DNA of 64,000 nt from Chitinophaga agrisoli (GTDB lineage: Bacteria; Bacteroidota; Bacteroidia; Chitinophagales; Chitinophagaceae), in the NCBI RefSeq assembly GCF_008386695.1, contig NZ_VUOC01000004.1:1242327-1306326 (forward strand), given 5' to 3'. This document shows positions 54,893-64,000 of this stretch, in pieces. The notes under the pieces are model-generated. The model did not search any database. It was not told the DNA's origin and saw only the letters and a list, made by a program, of their open reading frames with translations. Each line of letters opens with the position of its first letter. Position 1 is the first letter of the stretch. Both the position numbers and the translations under genes were made by a program.

Positions 54893-56452
54893 ATGAGAAG
54901 AATCCTTTTTACTGCAGCAGCTGCGATGCTGTTGCCCATTTGCCTGTTTGCACAGGAGGAGCCGGTGGACCAGGCCATGATGCAAAAGATCAGGACTGAG
55001 GGCCTGGAACATTCACAGATCGCCGTTATTGCCCATTACCTCACAGATGTGAACGGGCCCAGGCTCACTAACTCACCCGGTTATAAAAATGCCGCCAAAT
55101 GGGCCGCACAGACCATGCAGCAATGGGGCATCAAAAATACCGCCCTGGAGCCCTGGGGCGAGTTTGGCAAAAGCTGGAGCCTGGCGCAATCCTACCTGTC
55201 ATTAAAAGCGCCGTATTTCCAACCTGTCATTGCCTATCCAAAAGCATGGTCCATTGGTACCAAGGGCGCTGTAACGGCTGATGTGATCATGCTGGATACG
55301 CTTTCCGAAGCGGCCATTGATCAGGCAGGCGCCGCCATTAAAGGTAAGATCGTGATCATACGCCCCCGGGATACCACCATTGTATCCGCCTTTAAGGCTT
55401 ATGCCACCCGTTATACGGATACTACAGACCTGAATAAGCTGCCGGATATGTACATGGTGCATGGAAGCCTGAGCCAATACAAGGAATACTTCGAAAAGGT
55501 CTACGCTGTACGGCGATACCTGGCCGCCAAAGGCGCCGTAGCGCTGCTGAAAGCCAATCCCCATGGCAGGGACGGTACCTTGTTTGCAGACGGGGGGCAA
55601 TATTATGCCAAAGGATATAACTCTCCCCTCCCGGAAATGATAGTAGGCACAGAAGAGCTGCTGCGTATGTACCGCCTTATCAACTCCGGGCATAGGGTAC
55701 AGCTGGAAATGAATATCCAGAGCAAATCGGACTCTACTGATACCAAAGGTTATAACGTAGTGGGCGAAATTCCCGGCACAGATAAAGACCTGAAAAGCCA
55801 GCTGGTGATGATAGGCGGCCACCTGGATTCCTGGCACAGCGGCACCGGCGCTACGGATGATGGCGCAGGCTGTATTGTGATGATGGAGGTAATGCGCATC
55901 CTGAAAACGCTGGGCGTACAACCTAAACGTACGATCCGTATTGCTTTATGGGGCGGTGAAGAACAGGGCCTGCTAGGCTCTTTTGGCTACGTAAAAAAAC
56001 ATTACGGTAATCCTGCGGATATGCAGCTGAAACCGGAGCAAAAGAATGTATCTGCTTATTATAACCTGGATAACGGCTCCGGTAAGATCAGGGGTATCTT
56101 TATACAGGGCAACGAAGCGGTACGCCCTATCTTTAAAAGCTGGCTGGCGCCTTTTGCGGACCTGGGCGCTACCGGCATTACCAGCAGCAATACCGGCTCT
56201 ACAGACCACCTTTCCTTTGATGCGGTAGGCATTCCGGGTTTCCAGTTCATACAGGACCCGCTGGAGTATGAGACCAGGACCCACCATAGCAATATGGATA
56301 CCTACGATCACCTTTCTATGGACGATATGAAACAGGCGGCTACCATTATTGCCGCATTTGTATACAATACGGCGCAACGTGCGGAGATGATGCCGCGTAA
56401 GCCTTTACCAAAGCCAGAGCGCTTTGTGTTTGACCTGGATTTCCCGTTATAA
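54893..56452 (+). CDS. Secreted M28 family zinc aminopeptidase
   Basis: 519 aa with a signal peptide (ILFTAAAAMLLPICLFAQ). The M28 metal ligands are all visible: His310 in GGHLDSW, D322/D323 in TGATDDGAG, E356/E357 in WGGEEQG, and the late Asp and His in FIQDPLEY and RTHHSNMDTYD. Residues 130-270 form a protease-associated-like inserted domain (GKIVIIRPRD). It would trim amino acids or dipeptides from the N-terminus of extracellular or periplasmic peptides. It lies 42 bp after the repeat protein and may be co-transcribed with it. A perfect terminator follows. Confidence 0.95.
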   Translation: MRRILFTAAAAMLLPICLFAQEEPVDQAMMQKIRTEGLEHSQIAVIAHYLTDVNGPRLTNSPGYKNAAKWAAQTMQQWGIKNTALEPWGEFGKSWSLAQSYLSLKAPYFQPVIAYPKAWSIGTKGAVTADVIMLDTLSEAAIDQAGAAIKGKIVIIRPRDTTIVSAFKAYATRYTDTTDLNKLPDMYMVHGSLSQYKEYFEKVYAVRRYLAAKGAVALLKANPHGRDGTLFADGGQYYAKGYNSPLPEMIVGTEELLRMYRLINSGHRVQLEMNIQSKSDSTDTKGYNVVGEIPGTDKDLKSQLVMIGGHLDSWHSGTGATDDGAGCIVMMEVMRILKTLGVQPKRTIRIALWGGEEQGLLGSFGYVKKHYGNPADMQLKPEQKNVSAYYNLDNGSGKIRGIFIQGNEAVRPIFKSWLAPFADLGATGITSSNTGSTDHLSFDAVGIPGFQFIQDPLEYETRTHHSNMDTYDHLSMDDMKQAATIIAAFVYNTAQRAEMMPRKPLPKPERFVFDLDFPL

Positions 56453-56476
56453 CTATCCGGTGATTGCAGTATCCGT

Positions 56477-56512
56477 GAGGCCGTATCAGACAACATGATA
56501 CGGCCTCTTTTT
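56477..56512 (+). terminator. Rho-independent terminator after the M28 peptidase
   Basis: Perfect 12-bp stem GAGGCCGTATCA (56477-56488) / TGATACGGCCTC (56496-56507) with a 7-base loop and a run of five T. It separates the peptidase from the next gene. Confidence 0.93.
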
Positions 56513-56637
56513 ATCCGGTTACCGCATTTATTTTTATTTTCTGAACAGCATTGCCGGATAATATCAATATCTGAATTAGTAAGAGCGTGTACAAAATCTA
56601 ATCAAAAAAGCAGACATTTGATTACTTTATAATACCT

Positions 56638-59600
56638 ATGTGCCCTTTTTATCCCAGACCTATTATCATATCCCTGATATGCCTGCTTTTATTTTCTACT
56701 GCCGAGGCGCAGATAACGGTGACTGCCAGCGCAGGCACCCCTGGCCCAATCACTTATACTACGCTGAAAGCATCATTTGATGCCATCAATGCGGGAACCC
56801 ACCAGGGAAATATCATCATAACCATTGATGCCAGTACCACTGAACCAGCCGTAGCTATACTGGAAGGGAGCGGTACAGGAGCAGCCAGTTATTCGGGCAT
56901 CCTGATTAAACCGGCGGCAGGCGCGACACCTGTAGTATCCGGCAATTTCACGAATAATAATCCGGTCATCCGCCTGCGCAACGCCAGCAATGTAACTATA
57001 GACGGCTCCAATAACGGTACTGCCAGCAAGGACCTTACACTCACTAATACCGGTGGCATACGATCATATGTTATCCAAATCGGCTCCAATATTGCTGCTG
57101 CACCGGCATCCGGCATAACCGTAAAGAATACCAATATCGTGAACGCCCCCCAGCTGTCCAACGCAGCAATAGCAATAGGCAACGGAAACATCTCAATAGG
57201 GTATTTCAAAAACATTGCTATACTGAACAATTCCATACGAAGAGCCGGGCAGGGCATTACCCTGTCTGCGGTGAGGACGGCCGGAAATGGGAGTGGCACC
57301 GTTATATCGGGGAATGAGCTGATTGCAACCGGCACTGAGTGCATCAGGAATTCGGGCATCATCTGTGATGGCGTAACCGGTATAACCATCAGCGATAATA
57401 AAATAGGCAATTTTGACAATATTGGTCAGGAGACGGATATCGCCATTTTCCTGACCAACGGAACTATTGATGCCACCGTATCCAACAACACGATCTCTAA
57501 CATGTCATATACCGGACCTATAGGCACATTCGGACCTATAGGCATCCAGATTACACCTTACGTAACCGACTGTAATATCCGTGTTACCGATAATACGATC
57601 AGCGATCTTAGCACCAACGCAACCTTTATACCTACCGGCATTCAATTGATCGGCGCTACCGGCGCCACGATCGCCCGTAACCAGATCAGTAACATCGTGA
57701 ACACTTATGCCGGAGGGTATAGTGCTGCGGGTATTTTAATGGATGCTTTATATAACGGCGACGATAACAGGGTATATAATAATTTCATCCGGAATGTTGC
57801 CGCTGTTGGCAAAGTTGGTTATACACTGTTAGATAATGCTTATGGCATCGCGGTGACCAGAGGTAGCTTTGACATCAATTTTAATACCGTCGTACTTACC
57901 TCTAATGCTACGACCGGCAGTGCCAGCCGTTCCTCAGCCATCCTGATCGGCGATAATGCGGGAGGCCCCATAAGCCTGCGCAACAACATCCTGGTCAACT
58001 TGCAAACGGATGGCAGCAACAATAAGGGCATAGCGCTGTCGAATGTATCACCGTCGGGATCGTATGTGTTCCGGGAAATAGACCATAACGATTATTACAG
58101 CGCATCCAATATCCTTTCCAGTGACGGCAACGATGCTACCCTGGCCGGTACGCTTACACAGTTGCAGGCGATGCTAGGCAGCAATGCCAACTCAAAGAGC
58201 CTGCTGCCCACGTTCGTATCTGCCACTGACCTGCACCTGGCCGCTACCGGGAACACTGGTATTGAGGACGCTGCTATCCCCCTGACCGGCATCACTGATG
58301 ATATTGATAAAGAAACAAGGAGTACCGTCACGCCGGATATTGGCGCAGACGAACGCCTGTGTTTGCCACCGGTGATCAGTACGCCACCGGCGGCCAGCAC
58401 TATTACAGTAGGCGATAATACTTCCTTTTCTGTAGCGGCTACAGGCGCCCCGGCGCTTTCATATCAATGGGAGGTGAATACAGGCAGCGGCTTTACCCCG
58501 CTTACGGATAATGCGCCCTATAGCAATACCACCACCCCTACCCTGAACATCACCAACGCAAATGCAGGCATGAACGGATACCATTACCGCTGCGTGGTAA
58601 CAAATGCCTGTACACCTCCTGCCACCAGTACAGACGCTTTACTCACGGTAACAAAGATGGCGCAGCAAATAACGTTTCAAACGCAAACGCCGGGCAGTGT
58701 GATCACGGTTACCTATGGCGATCCGCCCATTAATGGCGCAGCTACCGCCTCATCCGGCCTACCGGTCAGCTACAGCAGCTCCGATAAACAGGTAGCCATT
58801 GTTGATGCAGCCGGTCAGGTGATCATCACAGGCGCAGGCGCTGCCGTAATCACAGTATCACAGGCCGGCGACAACCGTTATTTGCCTGCGGCAGATATCA
58901 GCATTACTATCACGGTCAATAAAAAAGATCTTTACCTTACCGCGGATGATAAAACACGGCCTTATGGAAGTCCTGATCCGGTGCTTACCATTACATACAG
59001 CGGTTTTGTAAATGGAGAAGATGCATCCCTTATTACGGCGCCTGCTATCGCTACTACCGCCACGCCTGCAAGCCTGCCGGGAACGTATGATATAACGTTG
59101 TCTGGTGGCGCTGCGGCCAATTATAACATTATTTTAACCAACGGCACGTTAACCATCACTGAAATTCCCGTGCAGATCCGGCAGGAGCCCGCTAACGGCA
59201 ACGCCTGCAAGAACAGTCCTGCAACATTCTCCGTTACTGCCAGCGCCTTGTCCACCATACAATACCAGTGGCAGGAGAGCGCTGATAACCTGAATTGGCA
59301 AAATATCAATGGCGCTATCAGCAGCACTTATACGGCGCCCGGCAATGCTACCCGTTATCTACGTTGTGCGCTAACGGCTTCCGGCATGACAAGCTATTCC
59401 CGCGCGGCACAATTCACGGTATATGCATTACCGGATGTGCAGATCACCCGGTCAGACTATACTGATTGTACCAACAGCAGCGTACAGCTCCGGGCTTCCG
59501 GCGCCGTCGCCTATACGTGGTTACCGGCAGCCGGCCTTAGCGATGCGAATAGCGCCAGCCCGGTTGCATCGCCGTTAACCAGTACCGTTTATATGGTAGC

Positions 59601-59928
59601 TGGAACGGATGCCAATGGCTGCCAGGGCAAGGCAACAGTTGAAATAAAAGTTGGCCGGAACTACGAGATGGCCAACGCCTTTACGCCGGATGGAAATGGG
59701 ACTAACGACTGCTTTGGCATACGCTCATGGGGACCATTGCTGAAGGTGAGCTTCAGTATCTATAACCGCTGGGGTGAGCGCATCTTCTGGTCTACCAACC
59801 CCAATGCCTGTTGGGATGGCCGTTACCAGGGCAAGAAACAGGAGGTTGGCACCTATATCTATTACATCACAGCGGTAACGGAATGCGGGGCCATAGAACG
59901 GAAGGGAACAGTTACATTAATACGGTAA
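56638..59928 (+). CDS. Type IX-secreted adhesin-like protein: beta-helix, Ig-like, MBG, CHU_C/type B C-terminal domain
   Basis: 1096 aa. The signal peptide ends at FSTAEAQ. Residues about 60-510 have repeated Asn/Ile/Thr-rich strands (for example NVTIDGSNNGTASKDLTL) as in right-handed parallel beta-helix proteins. From about 573 an Ig-like domain, then two MBG-type repeats (VITVTYGDPPINGAATASSG; LTADDKTRPYGSPDPVLTIT) to about 840, and a second Ig-like domain to about 925. The last 85 residues (NAFTPDGNGTNDCFG, SIYNRWGERIFWS, WDGRYQG) match the gliding motility-type (CHU_C/type B) sorting domain of the type IX secretion system. It is probably a cell-surface or secreted adhesin; no catalytic residues are assigned. 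It ends two bases from the convergent permease gene. Confidence 0.88.
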   Translation: MCPFYPRPIIISLICLLLFSTAEAQITVTASAGTPGPITYTTLKASFDAINAGTHQGNIIITIDASTTEPAVAILEGSGTGAASYSGILIKPAAGATPVVSGNFTNNNPVIRLRNASNVTIDGSNNGTASKDLTLTNTGGIRSYVIQIGSNIAAAPASGITVKNTNIVNAPQLSNAAIAIGNGNISIGYFKNIAILNNSIRRAGQGITLSAVRTAGNGSGTVISGNELIATGTECIRNSGIICDGVTGITISDNKIGNFDNIGQETDIAIFLTNGTIDATVSNNTISNMSYTGPIGTFGPIGIQITPYVTDCNIRVTDNTISDLSTNATFIPTGIQLIGATGATIARNQISNIVNTYAGGYSAAGILMDALYNGDDNRVYNNFIRNVAAVGKVGYTLLDNAYGIAVTRGSFDINFNTVVLTSNATTGSASRSSAILIGDNAGGPISLRNNILVNLQTDGSNNKGIALSNVSPSGSYVFREIDHNDYYSASNILSSDGNDATLAGTLTQLQAMLGSNANSKSLLPTFVSATDLHLAATGNTGIEDAAIPLTGITDDIDKETRSTVTPDIGADERLCLPPVISTPPAASTITVGDNTSFSVAATGAPALSYQWEVNTGSGFTPLTDNAPYSNTTTPTLNITNANAGMNGYHYRCVVTNACTPPATSTDALLTVTKMAQQITFQTQTPGSVITVTYGDPPINGAATASSGLPVSYSSSDKQVAIVDAAGQVIITGAGAAVITVSQAGDNRYLPAADISITITVNKKDLYLTADDKTRPYGSPDPVLTITYSGFVNGEDASLITAPAIATTATPASLPGTYDITLSGGAAANYNIILTNGTLTITEIPVQIRQEPANGNACKNSPATFSVTASALSTIQYQWQESADNLNWQNINGAISSTYTAPGNATRYLRCALTASGMTSYSRAAQFTVYALPDVQITRSDYTDCTNSSVQLRASGAVAYTWLPAAGLSDANSASPVASPLTSTVYMVAGTDANGCQGKATVEIKVGRNYEMANAFTPDGNGTNDCFGIRSWGPLLKVSFSIYNRWGERIFWSTNPNACWDGRYQGKKQEVGTYIYYITAVTECGAIERKGTVTLIR

Positions 59929-59930
59929 AC

Positions 59931-61244
59931 TCATATAAACACATGCAGAATTAATACGCCTATCAGGCCTACAACAGACACGATGGTTTCCATAATGGAC
60001 CAGGAGCGGAATGTATCTTTCAGGGAAAGGTTAAAGTATTCTTTGAACAGCCAGAAACCGGCGTCATTTACATGTGAGAAGAACAGGCTGCCTGCGCCTA
60101 TGGACAGTACCATCAGGCTGGGGTGTACATGCAGCTGTGTGGTCATGGGCGCCAGTATGCCGGCAGTGGTTAAACCAGCCACCGTAGCAGAGCCCAGGGC
60201 CAGGCGTATTACCGCGGCAATGAGCCAGCCCAGTACCAGGGGTTGTATATCCCAACCCTGCAATATGGCGGCGATCTGTGTACTTACGCCGCTGTCTACG
60301 AACATTTGTTTTAAGATGCCGGAGCCGCTAACGATCAGCAGTACCATGGCTACATCCTTTACGGCTTCGCCATAGATGTTCATGACCGCTTGCATGCTTT
60401 TGCCCATATTAATGCCCAGTGAAAAAGTAGCGATGATGATGGTGATGAGCATTACGATACCTGGCTCGCCCAGAAAGGTAAGCAAGGTCTTTAATGGCCC
60501 ATCGCCCGGTATCGCAAATAAACAGGCGGTGGTCACGATCAGCATCAGCACCGGCAGCAGGGAGGAGATAAAACTATTAAACACACCCGGCAGCTGTGAT
60601 TCCGGCAATGGTTCCGCCGCAAAACTTTGCAATGGCTTAGCGGCTATCTTCTTTAAAGTCTGGGAGAATAAGGGCCCGGCTATGATCACCGCCGGTATGG
60701 CCACCAGCACGCCCAGCATCAGCGTAACGCCCATATTGGCATGGAACTGCCCCACCAGGGCCGCGGGTGAAGGGTGCGGCGGTAAAAAGCCATGCGTAAC
60801 AGATAACGAGGCTAACATAGGCAAGCCTATATATACCGCGGGCAGTTTATATTGATAAGCTACCGAAAAAATGAGCGGTATGATCAGCACAAAACCTACA
60901 TTGTAAAACAGCGGGATGCCTATTACAAAACCAGTGAGCATTAACGCCAGCTGGATATATTTAACGCCAAACAGTTTCATGAGCACGGAGGAGATGCGTT
61001 GCGCCGCGCCGCTTTCCGCCACCAGTTTGCCCAGCATCGCCCCCAGTACGATCACCACCACCAGCGATCCCAATGTATCGCCAATGCCTTTGTATACAGA
61101 TTGCGGGATGTTATTGAAGGGGATGCCCAGCGCCAGCCCGGTGCCAATGGATACCAGCAGGAACGCCAGGAAGGCGTTCACCTTACCCCAGGAGATCAGT
61201 AATATAAGCGCAACAATACAAAGGAAGATGATCAGTAGTGTCAT
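59931..61244 (-). CDS. GntP family permease (gluconate/sugar acid:H+ symporter)
   Basis: 437-residue inner membrane transporter with about 12 hydrophobic segments. Family features include a hydrophobic N-terminus (LLIIFLCIVALILLISWGKV), GIPFNNIPQSVYKGIGDTLG, GLPMLASLSVTHGFLPPHPSP (a conserved GntP segment) and SHVNDAGFWLFKEYFNLS near the C-terminus. Substrates of the family are gluconate, related sugar acids and glycerate. The dehydratase gene lies 16 bp upstream on the same strand, so together they look like a sugar-acid uptake and breakdown operon. Expression is probably controlled through the inverted repeat upstream of the dehydratase. Confidence 0.92.
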   Translation of the reverse strand: MTLLIIFLCIVALILLISWGKVNAFLAFLLVSIGTGLALGIPFNNIPQSVYKGIGDTLGSLVVVIVLGAMLGKLVAESGAAQRISSVLMKLFGVKYIQLALMLTGFVIGIPLFYNVGFVLIIPLIFSVAYQYKLPAVYIGLPMLASLSVTHGFLPPHPSPAALVGQFHANMGVTLMLGVLVAIPAVIIAGPLFSQTLKKIAAKPLQSFAAEPLPESQLPGVFNSFISSLLPVLMLIVTTACLFAIPGDGPLKTLLTFLGEPGIVMLITIIIATFSLGINMGKSMQAVMNIYGEAVKDVAMVLLIVSGSGILKQMFVDSGVSTQIAAILQGWDIQPLVLGWLIAAVIRLALGSATVAGLTTAGILAPMTTQLHVHPSLMVLSIGAGSLFFSHVNDAGFWLFKEYFNLSLKDTFRSWSIMETIVSVVGLIGVLILHVFI

Positions 61245-61260
61245 AATACGAGTGCTGTTT

Positions 61261-62976
61261 TTAGTGCGAATCCCTGGTTACTTCGGAGCCTGATCCGCCA
61301 ACCAGGAAATCAAAATCGGCGCCTTTATCCGCCTGTAATACATGGTTTACATACAGGCTTACATAACCCCTGTTCATAGGCTGGTTCATTTTTTGCCAGC
61401 GTTCCCGGCGTTCCTGCAGCACAGCCTCCGCCACATCCAGGTGCAGGCGGCGGCTGGCTACATCCAGCTCTATCTGGTCGCCGTTCTCTACCAGCGCCAG
61501 CGTGCCGCCAATGGCAGATTCCGGGGATACGTGCAGTACCACGGTGCCATAGGCGGTACCGCTCATACGGCCATCGGAGATACGCACCATGTCTGTTACG
61601 CCTTTGTCCAGCAATTTTTTGGGCAGGGCCATATTACCTACTTCCGGCATACCGGGATAACCTACCGGCCCTACATGTTTTAAGACCATTACACAGCTCT
61701 CGTCAATATCCAGCGCCGGATCATCTACCCGGGCATGATAGTCCTCAATGCTTTCAAATACAACCGCGCGGCCCCGGTGCTGCATAAGCCCCGGGGTAGC
61801 GGCTGAAGGTTTTATAACGCAGCCATTTTCTGCCAGGTTACCTTTTAATACGGCAATTCCCGCTTCTTTAATTAAGGGCTGCTCATAGGCATAGATCACA
61901 TCGCGATTGTAACAGGTTATGTTATCCTGTATATTTTCTGCATGGCTTTTACCGGTAACGGTAATAACGTCCATATGCAGATGCTCTTTTAATTCATTAA
62001 TGATCACCGGAAGGCCGCCCGCATAGTAGAAGTCCTCCATCAGGTATTTACCGGAGGGCATCAGGTTCAGCAACAGCGGCACATGGCTGCCCAGCTGGTC
62101 AAAATCGTCCAGGTTCAGCTCCACGCCCAAACGGCCGGCTATAGCAGTTAAATGTATAATGAAGTTGGTGGAACCGCCTACGGCGGCATTTACCTTGATC
62201 GCATTTTCAAAGGCCTGGCGCGTCAGGATCTTGGACATCTTCAGGTCTTCCTTTACCATTTCCACGATCCTCCTGCCGGAGAGATGGGCCAGTACTTTTT
62301 TGCGGGAGTCCACTGCCGGTATGGCCGCAGCGCCAGACAGGCTCATACCCAGGGACTCTACCATACAGGCCATCGTAGAGGCCGTGCCCATGGTCATACA
62401 GTGCCCTGCGCTCCTTGACATACAGCTTTCCGCAAACAGGTAATCCTTGGGCGTCATGTTGCCCTTTTTCATTTCATCCGCAAACTTCCAAACATGCGTG
62501 CCGGAGCCGATCTGCTCTCCCTGGAAACGGCCATTGAGCATAGGTCCGCCGGGTACCACAATGGTAGGCAGATCTACGCTGGCGGCGCCCATCATCGTAG
62601 AGGGTGTGGTCTTATCGCAGCCGGTCAGCAGCACTACCCCATCTACCGGATTGCCGCGGATGGACTCTTCCGCGTCCATACTGGCCAGGTTGCGGAATAA
62701 CATGGCAGTGGGCTTTAGCAGGGTCTCGCCCAGGGACATGATGGGAAATTCTACGGGGAAACCGCCGGCTTCATATACGCCGCGTTTCACAACTTCAGCA
62801 ATATCGCGGAGGTGGGCATTACAAGGTGTGAGCTCTGACCAGGTATTACAGATCCCGATCACAGGCCTGCCATCAAAGAGGTCTTCCGGGAAACCCTGGT
62901 TTTTCATCCAGCTCCGGTAAATGAACCCCATCTTATCTTTTTTACCAAACCAATTAGCGCTTCTGTACGTGGACAT
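61261..62976 (-). CDS. IlvD/Edd family sugar-acid dehydratase (arabinonate-type)
   Basis: Iron-sulfur dehydratase, about 571 aa. The cluster-ligand cysteines lie in LTGCDKTTPS and ESCMSRSAGHCMTMGTAS; NTWSELTPCNAHL and ISDGRMSGTAYG are further signatures. The C-terminus (RGYVSLYVNHVLQADKGADF) is typical of the sugar-acid (L-arabinonate/D-galactonate) branch rather than dihydroxy-acid dehydratase IlvD. It likely converts a sugar acid to a 2-keto-3-deoxy acid. I prefer the ATG at 62976, directly before STYRSANWFGKKD; the ATG at 63000 adds eight residues. No aldolase or dehydrogenase gene lies nearby, so the pathway must be completed elsewhere. Confidence 0.9.
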   Translation of the reverse strand: MSTYRSANWFGKKDKMGFIYRSWMKNQGFPEDLFDGRPVIGICNTWSELTPCNAHLRDIAEVVKRGVYEAGGFPVEFPIMSLGETLLKPTAMLFRNLASMDAEESIRGNPVDGVVLLTGCDKTTPSTMMGAASVDLPTIVVPGGPMLNGRFQGEQIGSGTHVWKFADEMKKGNMTPKDYLFAESCMSRSAGHCMTMGTASTMACMVESLGMSLSGAAAIPAVDSRKKVLAHLSGRRIVEMVKEDLKMSKILTRQAFENAIKVNAAVGGSTNFIIHLTAIAGRLGVELNLDDFDQLGSHVPLLLNLMPSGKYLMEDFYYAGGLPVIINELKEHLHMDVITVTGKSHAENIQDNITCYNRDVIYAYEQPLIKEAGIAVLKGNLAENGCVIKPSAATPGLMQHRGRAVVFESIEDYHARVDDPALDIDESCVMVLKHVGPVGYPGMPEVGNMALPKKLLDKGVTDMVRISDGRMSGTAYGTVVLHVSPESAIGGTLALVENGDQIELDVASRRLHLDVAEAVLQERRERWQKMNQPMNRGYVSLYVNHVLQADKGADFDFLVGGSGSEVTRDSH

Positions 62977-63008
62977 GCTTTTATTTTGACGTGTGAACAA
63001 CAGGAGGT

Positions 63009-63028
63009 ATGAACTTACAAAAGTTCAT
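63009..63028. promoter_or_regulatory. Perfect inverted repeat, candidate operator for the sugar-acid operon
   Basis: ATGAACTT (63009-63016), four bases ACAA, then AAGTTCAT (63021-63028): a perfect 20-bp palindromic element whose near edge is 32 bp upstream of the dehydratase start codon (62976). Size and position suit a dimeric repressor or activator such as a GntR- or LacI-type regulator of sugar-acid use. No regulator gene is adjacent. It might also affect the divergent phosphatase gene. Confidence 0.55.
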
Positions 63029-63147
63029 TCATTATTTCCAAAAAAATGTGAGGAAGCGCCGCCGGAATACCGTGTTATGGACCATGGGATTTTTTGCCTA
63101 CATTAGCGCAGACCGCCGCCTGTGGCGTAAAAAGAAGTGACATATTT

Positions 63148-63750
63148 ATGCTGAACGTTTATTTGCTGCGGCATGGGCAAACGCCGTATAATGCAGACGG
63201 TACCCGCTACTCCGGGGGATATACAGATATACCGCTGACAGAAAAAGGGATTGAGCAGGCTCACATTTCAAGGGAGCAGTTAAAGCACATCCAGCTGGAC
63301 GCCGTTTATTCCTCACCGTTAATAAGGGCTTACCGCACCGCGGAGATAGCCAGCAATTACCAAACCGTTATTACAGATGAACGGTTGCGGGAGGCCAATT
63401 TTGGCGCCTGGGAAGGTAAAAGGCAGGAAGAGTTTGTGCCGGAGAATGAACAGCTCTGGGCCGACTGGAACCGCGACCCCGGCGTTACAAAAGCAGGCGG
63501 CACCGGCGAAACCGCTCTGCAGATCGTAGCACGGGTGAACGACTTCTTTGAATCCATCCGCCAGAAACATAACAGCGGCAATATATTGGTAGCCGGCCAT
63601 AACGGCACCAACCGCTTTTACCTGTGCCACAAGCTGGATATGCCGTTAAAGCATTACCGCAAGATCGTACAGCTGAACGCCGCCATTACCATGTTCACCC
63701 TCGATGAGGAAGGCGGGCTTACGCTGCAGCTGCTGAACAGTAAATTATAA
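63148..63750 (+). CDS. Histidine phosphatase family protein
   Basis: About 200 residues from the ATG at 63148. The catalytic RHG motif is LLRHGQTPYN at the N-terminus, the second catalytic His lies in VAGHNGTNRFYL, and a Glu/Arg-rich segment REANFGAWEGKRQEE fits the family. Members include phosphoglycerate mutase-like and alpha-ribazole-type phosphatases; the substrate here is unknown. A longer frame starting at a TTG (63094) would put the RHG motif too far in, so I reject it. It ends six bases from the convergent short-chain dehydrogenase stop. Confidence 0.88.
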   Translation: MLNVYLLRHGQTPYNADGTRYSGGYTDIPLTEKGIEQAHISREQLKHIQLDAVYSSPLIRAYRTAEIASNYQTVITDERLREANFGAWEGKRQEEFVPENEQLWADWNRDPGVTKAGGTGETALQIVARVNDFFESIRQKHNSGNILVAGHNGTNRFYLCHKLDMPLKHYRKIVQLNAAITMFTLDEEGGLTLQLLNSKL

Positions 63751-63756
63751 ATGGTA

Positions 63757-64000
63757 TCAATCGTTGTAATAGCTGCGGATCTTGCGTTCGTACATCTTTT
63801 CCGGTAGCAGCCGTTTCATGATCACCAGTAACTTTTCCAGCGGCCTGCCTACGCGGTAATACCGCTTTACATAAGGGCTGTTGATGATCTTTTCCACTAC
63901 AGGGCCAAAGATCTCCGGCGCGGAGCCATGGTCTATGCTGGCGTCAATGGCTGCATAGATTTTGGTAAAGCTGTTCTTATAGGGAGAATCGTCCGGTACG
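63757..64000 (-). CDS. Short-chain dehydrogenase C-terminal part (partial)
   Basis: The minus-strand frame is open from the window edge to a TGA at 63757-63759 and gives the last roughly 80 residues, including IDHGSAPEIFGPVVEKIINS, then VKRYYRVGRPLEKLLVIMKR and the ending SYYND. The YRVGR...LP pattern resembles C-termini of Bacteroidota short-chain dehydrogenases/reductases that act on lipids or sterols. The cofactor-binding part lies outside the window, so the family call is by pattern only. Confidence 0.6.
   Translation of the reverse strand, partial: VPDDSPYKNSFTKIYAAIDASIDHGSAPEIFGPVVEKIINSPYVKRYYRVGRPLEKLLVIMKRLLPEKMYERKIRSYYND

Overview
The window looks like a chromosomal segment of a Bacteroidota bacterium, most likely a Chitinophaga-like member of Chitinophagaceae. 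The evidence is a SusC/SusD pair, a CHU_C/type B gliding-type C-terminal sorting domain (type IX secretion), an STN plus carboxypeptidase-like N-terminus, a Bacteroidota-type promoter (TTTG, 19 bases, TAnnTTTG) at 26282-26312, weak Shine-Dalgarno sites, and a coding style typical of that group. No tRNA, rRNA, CRISPR array, transposase or integrase was seen.

Region 1 (1-15187, all +) is the 3' part of an extracellular contractile injection system (eCIS) locus. It holds two giant baseplate proteins, a tape-measure-like protein and the system's AAA+ ATPase, followed directly by three tandem DUF4157 proteins. These three share a leader (CxxC plus 'SFIQRK' repeats) and a DUF4157 core with HELTH, but have unrelated C-terminal parts: an M35-like metallopeptidase, a short Cys-rich domain of unknown function, and a His/Asp domain resembling zinc phospholipase C/P1 nuclease. 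They are best read as a cassette of payload toxins.

Region 2 (15397-32813) is housekeeping and accessory: a convergent HbpS-like/formaldehyde dehydrogenase operon with a divergent AraC regulator, a secreted coiled-coil protein interrupted by one amber codon, a SusC/SusD pair without glycoside hydrolases, a GNAT-ankyrin fusion, a small secreted protein and a complete RND efflux operon.

Region 3 (33845-52822, nine + genes, gaps of 72 bp or less, closed by a strong terminator) is an apparent biosynthetic operon. A PUFA-synthase/heterocyst-glycolipid-like megasynthase is split over two proteins: NMO/ER-KS-AT-ACP-ACP-KR and KS-AT-DH-PPTase. It is followed by a free ACP, an alpha/beta hydrolase, two GT1 glycosyltransferases and three paralogous HHxxxDG acyltransferases. 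The simplest reading is that a polyketide-like fatty chain is built, released, glycosylated once or twice and acylated up to three times, giving an acylated glycolipid; the RND pump just upstream could export it. A 1-kb gene-free leader precedes it. This is the strongest candidate for an undescribed system in the window.

Region 4 (53120-64000) holds an STN/surface-repeat protein, a secreted M28 peptidase, a large type IX-secreted adhesin-like protein, a sugar-acid operon (IlvD/Edd dehydratase plus GntP permease) with a perfect inverted repeat upstream, a histidine phosphatase and the end of a short-chain dehydrogenase.
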